In this document: positions 1 through 8,575 of the stretch, piece after piece
How the letters are laid out: every line of letters starts with the position of its first letter
Position numbering within the stretch: the stretch's first letter is position 1
NCBI GenBank assembly: GCA_003506735.1
Contig: DNYS01000096.1
Location: forward strand, 20,628 to 30,581
DNA from: Nitrospinota bacterium
GTDB lineage: Bacteria; UBA8248
Length of the DNA: 9,954 nucleotides
Direction of reading: 5' to 3'
Translations under genes and position numbers: made by a program
The notes under the pieces: generated by a model
Database searches by the model: none
Told to the model about the DNA's origin: nothing
The model's input: the letters and a program-made list of their open reading frames with translations, nothing else

Positions 1-395
1 CAGGGCAAAGCGGCCTCCCCGGACCAGAACGGCGCTGTGCGAAGGCCCCCTGCCCAGAGGAATTTTTTGATCACCCGGAACCCGCGCGGGTCGATGACGA
101 CCGCGTGGGAAATCCCCGCCTCGATGGTATAGGTCCAGATTCGGCGGCCGTCCCAGTAATTTTGCTCATCCGAGAGCCAGCGGACGGATACGCCGAGAGG
201 ATGGGTCCGGACCACCGTGTGGCTGACCGGGTCGATGACGGTGACATCCTTGCTCCCGGTGTTAAATACATAGACCAGCTCCCGCCCGGCCAGGGCCGCG
301 GGAACAGGGCCAAAATAGAGCGCCGCCGCAATCAGAGCCGCCGCCGGCCGCCGCCAAATCGAACGCCTTCGCCCATCCATCCTCATCGGATTCAT
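1..395 (-). CDS. Exported YVTN-type beta-propeller repeat protein, partial (C-terminus beyond window)
   Basis: The frame starting with ATG at 395 stays open to the window edge, giving 131 residues of a longer protein. A strong Shine-Dalgarno (GGAGG at 401-405, five bases before the ATG) supports this start. Residues 1-36 look like a signal peptide: an Arg-rich n-region (R9, R10, R11, R15, R16), an Ala-rich core and a c-region ending AALA before G37. The mature part begins with a clear YVTN-like blade at residues 41-67 (YVFNTGSKDVTVIDP, then TVVRT), followed by a second, more diverged strand set with VVIDPRGFRVIKKF at about 99-112. In this family such repeats form beta-propellers, usually periplasmic or extracellular, acting in binding or as parts of redox enzymes. 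The specific function cannot be told from the fragment. RRSIWR at 10-15 loosely fits a Tat signal motif, notable because tatBC lies divergently next door. Confidence 0.8.
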   Translation of the reverse strand, partial: MNPMRMDGRRRSIWRRPAAALIAAALYFGPVPAALAGRELVYVFNTGSKDVTVIDPVSHTVVRTHPLGVSVRWLSDEQNYWDGRRIWTYTIEAGISHAVVIDPRGFRVIKKFLWAGGLRTAPFWSGEAALP

Positions 396-454
396 TTCCC
401 CCTCCACTCAATTCCTTTCCGCAACTCGCGCGCGGCTTCTTAACCATATGATTT

Positions 455-470
455 ATTATACCTTATAGCA
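455..470 (-). promoter_or_regulatory. Candidate promoter for the beta-propeller gene
   Basis: On the minus strand a perfect TATAAT (455-460) lies next to a second box, TATAAG (462-467), which is preceded by TG in the extended -10 arrangement (469-470). No good -35 hexamer is seen at 17 bases from either box. Distance to the ATG at 395 is about 60 bases. The assignment rests on motif matching only. Confidence 0.4.
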
Positions 471-568
471 TAACCGAAAACGCGGCCAGGATGGCCGGCC
501 GGCATTCGGGCAGACCCGCCCCAGCGAAATCGTTCCGCCCGCCATCCTCCAGGGTTCATACCCCACCA

Positions 569-597
569 TTCACCCCGTTCCTCTGATTTGGTATAAA
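569..597 (+). promoter_or_regulatory. Candidate sigma70-type promoter for tatB-tatC-pyrF-acylphosphatase
   Basis: TTCACC (569-574, four of six matches to the -35 consensus) and TATAAA (592-597, five of six to the -10) are separated by exactly 17 bases. The start of transcription would fall near 604, leaving a leader of about 30 bases before the tatB start. It is the best promoter-like pair I found in the 396-634 gap. Confidence 0.45.
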
Positions 598-634
598 CGC
601 TGGGAGCTTTTTCCATTAGCCGGGAGTATCAAAA

Positions 635-1078
635 TTGTTTGGAAGCATCGGAATCACAGAATTGCTTATCATATTCGTGGTGGCGCTCGTCGTGATCGGC
701 CCCAAGCGGATGCCCGATCTCGCCCGAACCCTCGGCAAGACGCTGCGGGATTTTAAGCGGGCGACGTCGGATTTTCAGGATTCCGTGAACCTCGAATCCG
801 ACTTCGATCTGGACGCCACCTCAACGTCCAACGATGCTTCCAACGAGGATGCCGTCGAGGAGGAAAAAGATCCCAACCGCATCGATCCCTCGCCCCCCCC
901 GGAACCTTCTCCAGTAACAACAAACTCGGCAGAAACGACAAGCGCGGCCTCATCGTCCGAATCACCGGCTCCCACGAGCGGGGGAGAAGAGGGGAAGGCT
1001 TCATCCGGCGGCTCCTCCTCACCGAGCGCCGGAGGCTCGGACGATGAACCTCCCAAGGAGAGGACCGAGCAGACGTGA
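635..1078 (+). CDS. tatB: Twin-arginine translocase subunit TatB (TatA/B family)
   Basis: This is a membrane subunit of the Tat system, which exports folded proteins carrying RR signal peptides. The 147-residue product has the TatA/B plan: a short N-terminus with Glu at position 9, one membrane helix (about 6-21), a GP hinge (22-23) followed by KRMP, then an amphipathic helix (about 25-50). The ELL near the N-terminus and the GPKRMP turn resemble TatB more than TatA, which usually has an FG pair at the hinge. Residues 52-147 are a disordered, acidic Ser/Pro/Glu-rich tail. The start is TTG at 635, with GGGAG eight bases upstream and the MFGSIGITELL N-terminus typical of the family. The stop overlaps the tatC start by 4 bp. 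No second TatA-type gene is in the window, so a dual TatA/B role cannot be excluded. A run of eight C lies in the tail. Confidence 0.88.
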   Translation: MFGSIGITELLIIFVVALVVIGPKRMPDLARTLGKTLRDFKRATSDFQDSVNLESDFDLDATSTSNDASNEDAVEEEKDPNRIDPSPPPEPSPVTTNSAETTSAASSSESPAPTSGGEEGKASSGGSSSPSAGGSDDEPPKERTEQT

Positions 1079-1845
1079 GCGACGAAGACTCCATGCCCCT
1101 TACGGGGCATCTGACCGAACTGCGCAACCGCATCCTTGTTATCCTCGGGACCATCCTAGGCCTGTTCCTCATCACCTATTTCTTTTCGGCCGAACTCCTG
1201 GAGTTGGCCCGGCGTCCCATCGCCGGAAGAGTCGACCAACTCGTGTTCCTCAAACCGACCGAGGCCTTTTTCGCCCACCTGAAAATCGCCATCTACGCCG
1301 CCATCTTCATCGGACTTCCGGTTTTGCTTCACCAAATTTGGCAATTCTGCGCCCCCGGCCTTCTCTCCCGCGAGAAACGCTACGCGCTCATATTTGTGTC
1401 CTGTTCATCCGGCCTATTCATCACGGGCGCGCTGTTTTGCTACTTCCTGATACTGCCCTACGGGCTCGCGTATCTGATAAGCTTCGGGTCCGAGAACATT
1501 CTTCCGCAGATTTCCATCGGGTTTTATATCTCCTTTATTTTCACCCTTATTTTCGTGTTCGGGGTGGTATTCGAGGTTCCGCTCGTCATTATCCTGCTCG
1601 TCCAGGCGGGCATCGTCACCCCCCAGGCCCTGTCCTCGAACCGAGGTTATATCTATGTGGGGGCGTTCGTGGTCGCCGCGGCCCTCACCCCGCCGGACGT
1701 GATCACCCAGGTCCTCATGGCCGGCCCGCTCCTCGTTCTCTATGAGGTCAGCATCGTGGTCGCCAAGGTCATCACCCGCAAGAAAAAGGAACGTGCGGAA
1801 AAAGAGGCCGCTGGGGACACCGGCGATGAGAAGGAAGAGGATTGA
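1075..1845 (+). CDS. tatC: Twin-arginine translocase subunit TatC
   Basis: TatC is the multi-spanning membrane receptor of the Tat translocase and binds the twin-arginine motif of substrates. The 256-residue product carries the family hallmarks: HLTELRNR at 12-19, KPTEAFF at 60-66, PGLLSREKR at 94-102 with the signal-binding-site Glu (E100), FEVP at 166-169 with the conserved membrane Glu (E167), and the R190...TPPD (205-208)...Q212 region before the last helices. Six hydrophobic spans are readable, and the C-terminus is a charged cytoplasmic Lys/Glu tail. The start is GTG at 1075 inside the tatB stop (GTGA overlap), with an AAGGAGAGGA ribosome site about 11 bases upstream. This arrangement suggests translational coupling with tatB. 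Length is normal for the family and no key residue is missing. Confidence 0.96.
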   Translation: MSDEDSMPLTGHLTELRNRILVILGTILGLFLITYFFSAELLELARRPIAGRVDQLVFLKPTEAFFAHLKIAIYAAIFIGLPVLLHQIWQFCAPGLLSREKRYALIFVSCSSGLFITGALFCYFLILPYGLAYLISFGSENILPQISIGFYISFIFTLIFVFGVVFEVPLVIILLVQAGIVTPQALSSNRGYIYVGAFVVAAALTPPDVITQVLMAGPLLVLYEVSIVVAKVITRKKKERAEKEAAGDTGDEKEED

Positions 1846-1847
1846 GC

Positions 1848-2582
1848 ATGCCCGACCCGCGCGCTCCCCTCTCCCCGGCGGAGCGGATCATTTGCGCCCT
1901 CGATGTTCCGGCGCTAGAGGACGCGATGCGCCTGGTGGATTCACTTGAAGGGAGCATCCGCTGGTTCAAGATCGGGATGGAGCTCTTCACCCGGGAGGGC
2001 CCCCGCGCCGTGGAGGCCGTCCTCGAGCGCGGCGCGGGCGTATTTCTGGACCTGAAATATCACGACATTCCGGCCACGGCCGAGCGGGCGGTCGCCTCGG
2101 CGGGGGCGCTTGGCGTTTCCCTCCTGACGGTCCACGCCGCCGGCGGGGCCGCGATGCTTGAAGCCTGTGCGCGGGGCCGCGATTCTTGCCAGACGCCGCC
2201 CGCCATCCTCGCCGTCACCGTCCTCACCAGCCTCGATACGAACGCTCTCGCCGCCGCCGGCATCGGGCGTCCGGTCGAGGAGCAGGTGCTGGCCACGGGC
2301 GCCCTGGCCAAGGAGGCTGGCATCGACGGCCTCGTCGCCTCCCCCAGGGAGGTCGGATCCCTCCGGCGCGCCCTGGGCGATGACATCCTCATCGTTACGC
2401 CCGGCGTCCGCCTCGCCTCGGGCGGGCACGACGATCACGCCAGGGCCGAAACCCCGCAAACCGCCGTGCGCGACGGCGCGGACCTTCTCGTCATCGGACG
2501 CCCCATCCGGGACGCTCCCGATCCCCGGGTGGCGGCGGAGGTCTTCGCCCAGGCCATCGGGCAGGGAATGGCCTCACGCTAG
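1848..2582 (+). CDS. pyrF: Orotidine 5'-phosphate decarboxylase
   Basis: Catalyses OMP to UMP plus CO2, the last step of de novo pyrimidine synthesis, in the cytosol. Counted from ATG at 1848 (244 aa), the family residues are present: ALD with D19 at the first strand, K41 in FKIGMELF, the catalytic D68-x-K70-x-x-D73 set in DLKYHDIP, LLTVHAAGG after it, then TPGVR and the phosphate-binding VIGRPI near the C-terminus. The length suits the short bacterial type. A TTG at 1842 would add two residues, but ATG at 1848 has better spacing from the purine-rich AAGGAAGAGG at 1831-1840. The start lies 2 bp after the tatC stop, so co-translation with the Tat genes is likely although the functions are unrelated. 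Confidence 0.95.
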   Translation: MPDPRAPLSPAERIICALDVPALEDAMRLVDSLEGSIRWFKIGMELFTREGPRAVEAVLERGAGVFLDLKYHDIPATAERAVASAGALGVSLLTVHAAGGAAMLEACARGRDSCQTPPAILAVTVLTSLDTNALAAAGIGRPVEEQVLATGALAKEAGIDGLVASPREVGSLRRALGDDILIVTPGVRLASGGHDDHARAETPQTAVRDGADLLVIGRPIRDAPDPRVAAEVFAQAIGQGMASR

Positions 2583-2611
2583 GCCGCCGATGTCCATCCG
2601 GATCGAATCTC

Positions 2612-2893
2612 GTGACAAACACCGGTGAAAGGCTCCGCCTCGTCATCCGCGGCAGGGTGCAAGGGGTATGGTACCGCGCCAGCGCGGCGGACCGGGCAGG
2701 TGAACTGGGCCTGACGGGATGGGTGTCCAACCGCCCCGATGGCGCGGTCGAATTGGTGGCCGAAGGCGGGCGGGAGGCGCTCGATCGGCTCCTCGAATGG
2801 TGCCGGGAGGGTTCTCCCCTCGCGCGCGTCTCCCAGGTGGAAATCGAGCGGAGCGCGCCGAGCGGCGAATTCCAGGCGTTCCATGTGCGGTAG
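2612..2893 (+). CDS. acyP: Acylphosphatase
   Basis: A small cytosolic enzyme of the acylphosphatase fold that hydrolyses carboxyl-phosphate bonds. The 93-residue product shows the signature RGRVQGVWYR, where R22 is the phosphate-binding catalytic Arg, and GWVSNRPDGAVE with catalytic N40. It ends with SGEFQAFHVR, as family members do. The start is taken as GTG at 2612, which gives the normal family length. It is the only plausible start codon in frame after the pyrF stop region, but no convincing Shine-Dalgarno precedes it. The ATG at 2590 is in another frame and reads only 12 codons. The gap after pyrF is 29 bp, so this is probably the last gene of the tat-pyrF cluster. Its physiological substrate is not indicated. 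Confidence 0.92.
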   Translation: MTNTGERLRLVIRGRVQGVWYRASAADRAGELGLTGWVSNRPDGAVELVAEGGREALDRLLEWCREGSPLARVSQVEIERSAPSGEFQAFHVR

Positions 2894-2903
2894 GGATGCG
2901 AAG

Positions 2904-3800
2904 CTAGATTCCGGTGTAGCCCGTCCAGAAGATCAGATACGCGGATATGACGCTCAGATAATTCGAGATCAAAAGAATTCCCACCGCAAGGAGCATGACG
3001 CTGCTCCCAAGCTCCACGACCCGGAAATACTTCCGGAACGATTGGTAGTATTTCAAGAAATAACTCACCCCCAGGCCGCTGAGCAGAAAGGGCACGCCCA
3101 GCCCGGCCGAATAGCTCGCCAGCAGAATCACCCCTTGCCCCGCCGTTTCCTTCGTTCCGGCGAATAGAAGAATGCTCCCCAGAATCGGACCCACGCAGGG
3201 CGTCCAGCCCGCGGCGAACGTGACGCCGACGACAAAGCTCCCCGCCCACCCGGCGGGCTTGCTTTTCAGCGTGACCCGCTTCTCCTGGGAGAGCGCCGGG
3301 AAAAACACCGCCGCCGCCGCATAGAGGCCCGCCGCCATCAGGACCCCGCCCAGCGCGGGCGCCCCCTTGTCGATTCCAACCAAGCCGGCCATGAGAAGGA
3401 CAATCGCCGCCACGGCCACCAGCGCGGGGGGCCATTTTTGAAGAAGCGACTGCAAGCGGAACTCCAGGGCGCGGTCGCCGATATAGAGCCCGAACATGGT
3501 GATCAGGATACCGCCCCCCACCCGGATGCCGTCCTGATACCGGAACAAAACATTCCCGAGGAACGAGACGCTAGCGCCAAGGGCGATGAAAACGGCCGAA
3601 AAACCCAGGATGAAGAAGATGGAGTTGGCCAGGATCAGCGCACGCACGCGGCGCTCTTCCGCTCCCTCCTTGATCTCTTCATACGAAAGACCCGTGATGT
3701 AGGAGATATAGCTCGGAAAAAGAGGAAGCACGCAGGGCGAGGCGAAGCTCAACACCCCTGCGAGAAAAGCCAAACCCAAAGAGACATTATCCGCCGGCAT
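2904..3800 (-). CDS. ccdA: CcdA-like cytochrome c biogenesis / thiol-disulfide carrier membrane protein, enlarged
   Basis: CcdA-family proteins carry reducing equivalents across the cytoplasmic membrane to thioredoxin-like partners, often for cytochrome c maturation. The 298-residue product keeps both redox cysteines in family context: SPCVLP (C23) and WTPCVGP (C202). It also has the LGFSAVF, GGGILI and YSAGLGVPFLLS segments. Typical CcdA is about 220-240 residues with six helices. Here roughly 50 extra residues (about 122-171) lie between the two halves and look like two additional membrane helices. The start at 3800 has AAGGAAG six bases upstream; a nearby ATG at 3804 is out of frame. It is the last gene of the minus-strand cluster, 45 bp after the cupredoxin-like gene. 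No thioredoxin-like partner is encoded here, so the target is unknown. Confidence 0.88.
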   Translation of the reverse strand: MPADNVSLGLAFLAGVLSFASPCVLPLFPSYISYITGLSYEEIKEGAEERRVRALILANSIFFILGFSAVFIALGASVSFLGNVLFRYQDGIRVGGGILITMFGLYIGDRALEFRLQSLLQKWPPALVAVAAIVLLMAGLVGIDKGAPALGGVLMAAGLYAAAAVFFPALSQEKRVTLKSKPAGWAGSFVVGVTFAAGWTPCVGPILGSILLFAGTKETAGQGVILLASYSAGLGVPFLLSGLGVSYFLKYYQSFRKYFRVVELGSSVMLLAVGILLISNYLSVISAYLIFWTGYTGI

Positions 3801-3814
3801 CCATCACTTCCTTA

Positions 3815-3837
3815 TTGCGAAGCAGTTCTTGCGAAGC
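3815..3837. repeat. Direct repeat of TTGCGAAGC, two copies
   Basis: TTGCGAAGC occurs at 3815-3823 and 3829-3837 with a 5-bp spacer, filling much of the 45-bp gap between the cupredoxin-like gene and ccdA. The eight-base core TGCGAAGC recurs in the same orientation at 2897-2904, at the other end of ccdA. Function is unknown; it could be a binding site, a trace of a small duplication, or chance. Confidence 0.6.
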
Positions 3838-3845
3838 GGCTACGG

Positions 3846-4346
3846 TTATTTTACCACGACCTGGGCGAAAGCGCCGCCTTCCGAAACGGACAGTCCTGTC
3901 ACGAAGTAAAAATACCTTCCCGCCTGGATAAACGCCGCGCTCGCCGATGCCCCCGGGCCAAACGCCGCGCTGACATAGGTGCCGTCGGGGGCCAGAAAAA
4001 ACAGGGTCGGCGACCGGGTCGCCCGGTTCAGCGCTTCGCCCTTGGTGAATACGACCGAGGAGTAGCCACCCGTGGCATTGAACCAGATGACCGTCGATCC
4101 CCGATCGATTCGGAGGACCCGGGGGAATATCCCGTCCGAATCGATTCGAACCACCCGGTATTTCCCGAATCCGGGGAGCTGTTTTCCCTGGGTCCCGGTT
4201 TTCCCCGCGCCGGGGCTTTTCTTCCCCGCGCCGCCGGGGGCTGCGGCAAGGGCCGCGCCTGGCGCGCTCCACCCGATTGCCGCCAGCATGAGACAAAACA
4301 CCAGGGTGCGAGGGAAATTCCCTATTTTCATCATCCGGTTGCGCAA
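3846..4346 (-). CDS. Exported small protein with a cupredoxin-like domain lacking copper ligands
   Basis: The 166-residue product has a Sec-type signal peptide: a basic start, a hydrophobic core around 14-26, and probable cleavage after AALA at 31-34. A Gly/Ala/Lys/Pro-rich linker (35-59) and one beta-rich domain (about 60-166) follow. The domain pattern FPRVLRIDRGSTVIWFN (74-90), then a tail with AGRYFYFV and AQVVV, resembles the plastocyanin/cupredoxin plan, in which a strand ending in WxN precedes the first His ligand and a GxYxYxC strand carries the Cys. Here there is no His anywhere, and the only Cys (C18) is in the signal peptide, so type-1 copper binding is not expected. The fold call is by pattern only. 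TTG at 4346, 2 bp after the purA stop and with AAAGGA six bases upstream, is used as start. ATG at 4334 or 4331 is an alternative that leaves the signal peptide intact. Confidence 0.7.
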   Translation of the reverse strand: MRNRMMKIGNFPRTLVFCLMLAAIGWSAPGAALAAAPGGAGKKSPGAGKTGTQGKQLPGFGKYRVVRIDSDGIFPRVLRIDRGSTVIWFNATGGYSSVVFTKGEALNRATRSPTLFFLAPDGTYVSAAFGPGASASAAFIQAGRYFYFVTGLSVSEGGAFAQVVVK

Positions 4347-4348
4347 CC

Positions 4349-6951
<2,603 letters not shown>

Positions 6952-6979
6952 AATACGGCCACTCCCGCCTTCCCGGCCC

Positions 6980-8575
6980 TTACAAGTGGACGAGATTGGC
7001 GTCGAAAATATTCGGTATGGCCCTGATTTCCTCCATCACCTCATCCGGGATGGAATCGTCCAGGGCGAGAATCGCCACGGCCTTGTCGTTTTTCCTCGTC
7101 CGGCCAAGCTGCATGCCGGCGATGTTGATCCGGTGCTTCCCCAGCAGGGTGCCGATCGAACCGATCATGCCGGGCCGGTCGTCGTTTGTGATGACGAGCA
7201 TGTACCCTTCGGGAACGGCGTCCACGCTGAATTGATCGATGCGCACGATGCGCGGCTCCTCGTTGTGAATAAATGTTCCCGCCACGGAGCGCTCGCCCTT
7301 GGCGGTGCGCAGCTTGAGCTCAATCAGGTCCGTGTAAACCGGCATCTCGCTCCGCAAAGTGGCGGCAACCTCGATTCCCCGCTCTTTCGCCAAAAGGAGC
7401 CCGTTCACGAGATTCACGCGCGCGCCGCTCAGAAAATGGCCCAACAGCCCCTTGAGGGCGGCCGCAGACAGGGGACCCATCGGATTTTCGAGCGGGCCTC
7501 CGTAGGTGACCTCGATGGATTGGGGTCCGCCCTCGGCCAACTGGGCCAAAAAACTGCCCAGCCGTTCGGTCAGATCCAAGTAAGGGCCGATTCGCTCCAA
7601 ATCCTCCGCGCTGAGGGCGGGCAGGTTCACCGCGTTCTTGACGCTGCCCTTTCTCAGATAATCCAACACCTGCCCGGCGACGCTGATGGCGACGTTCTCT
7701 TGCGCCTCCTCGGTGGAGGCGCCCAGATGCGGCGTGCAAATCACATCCTCGCGCTCGACAAGCCGGCTCTCCTCCCCTGGCGGCTCGATCTCATACACAT
7801 CCAGCGCCACGCCGGCCAGACGCCCGCTTTCGAGGGCTTGGGCGGCGGCGGCCTCGTCGAGAAGCCCGCCCCGGGCGCAGTTCACGATGCGGCTCCCGGG
7901 GCGCATTTTCGCGATCTCCTTGGCGCCGATCAGGCCCGCCGTCTCGGGCGTCTTGGGCACGTGGAGGGTAACGTAATCCGACCGGGCGAGGAGCTCATCG
8001 AACGAGACCGGCTTCACACCGCGCTTTTCGGCCGCCTCGTCAGAGATGAAAGGGTCGTAGGCGATCACGTTCATGCCCAGACTACCGGCCAACCGTGCCA
8101 CGGTACTGCCCACCCGCCCGAGCCCGACCACGCCGAGCACCTTCGAGGAGAGCTCGCTGCCGACGAATTTGCTCCGCTCCCACCTTCCCTCCTTGACCGA
8201 TCGGACCGCGGAGGGAATTTTCCGGGCCAGGGCGAACATGAGGGCGATCGTATGCTCGGCCGTGGTGATGATGTTGCCGTCGGGTGCATTGACCACCAAA
8301 ATCCCGCGAAGGCTCGCACATTCCAGGTCGATATTGTCCACCCCGATTCCGGCGCGGGCAACCACTTTGAGCCGGTCGCCGGCGGCCAGAATCTCCTCGT
8401 CCACCTTCGTTGCGCTCCGGACGATCAGGGCATCGCTTTCCTTGACGATTTCGAGCAACTCCTCCCGGCCAATGCCCGGCTTGTTGACGACCTCCACCTC
8501 CTCGGCCGCCAAGAGGATATCCTCGGCGCGGGGGGACAGCGGCTCCGATATGAGAACCCGAAACTTTTCGCTCAT
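6980..8575 (-). CDS. serA: D-3-phosphoglycerate dehydrogenase (long form with ACT domain)
   Basis: Oxidises 3-phosphoglycerate to 3-phosphohydroxypyruvate with NAD, the first step of serine synthesis. The 531-residue product matches the long form: substrate and NAD domains (about 1-315), an intervening domain (about 320-455) and a C-terminal ACT domain (about 457-531, with NDDRPGMIGSIGTLL). Visible elements are RAGIGVDNID at 74-83, NAPDGN, the Rossmann GLGRVG at 151-156 with D174 for NAD ribose, catalytic R235 in NCARGG, E264 in YEIEPP and H283 in TPHLGAST. The ACT domain is the usual site of serine feedback. ATG at 8575 overlaps the stop of the upstream aminotransferase gene (ATGA) and has GAGGA about nine bases upstream. 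The pairing with a class V aminotransferase points to a serine pathway unit. Confidence 0.97.
   Translation of the reverse strand: MSEKFRVLISEPLSPRAEDILLAAEEVEVVNKPGIGREELLEIVKESDALIVRSATKVDEEILAAGDRLKVVARAGIGVDNIDLECASLRGILVVNAPDGNIITTAEHTIALMFALARKIPSAVRSVKEGRWERSKFVGSELSSKVLGVVGLGRVGSTVARLAGSLGMNVIAYDPFISDEAAEKRGVKPVSFDELLARSDYVTLHVPKTPETAGLIGAKEIAKMRPGSRIVNCARGGLLDEAAAAQALESGRLAGVALDVYEIEPPGEESRLVEREDVICTPHLGASTEEAQENVAISVAGQVLDYLRKGSVKNAVNLPALSAEDLERIGPYLDLTERLGSFLAQLAEGGPQSIEVTYGGPLENPMGPLSAAALKGLLGHFLSGARVNLVNGLLLAKERGIEVAATLRSEMPVYTDLIELKLRTAKGERSVAGTFIHNEEPRIVRIDQFSVDAVPEGYMLVITNDDRPGMIGSIGTLLGKHRINIAGMQLGRTRKNDKAVAILALDDSIPDEVMEEIRAIPNIFDANLVHL

Noticed and set aside
105..443. Plus-strand frame near the left edge
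   Set aside because: The minus-strand frame from 395 has a signal peptide, a strong ribosome site and a YVTN blade; the plus-strand product is Arg/Pro-rich with no motif.
552..563. Short GGGT...ACCC inverted repeat upstream of the tatB promoter
   Set aside because: Only a 4-bp stem; expected by chance in GC-rich DNA.
2491..3435. 314-codon minus-strand open frame spanning acyP and the ccdA end
   Set aside because: It crosses two well-supported genes in other frames and gives no recognisable protein.
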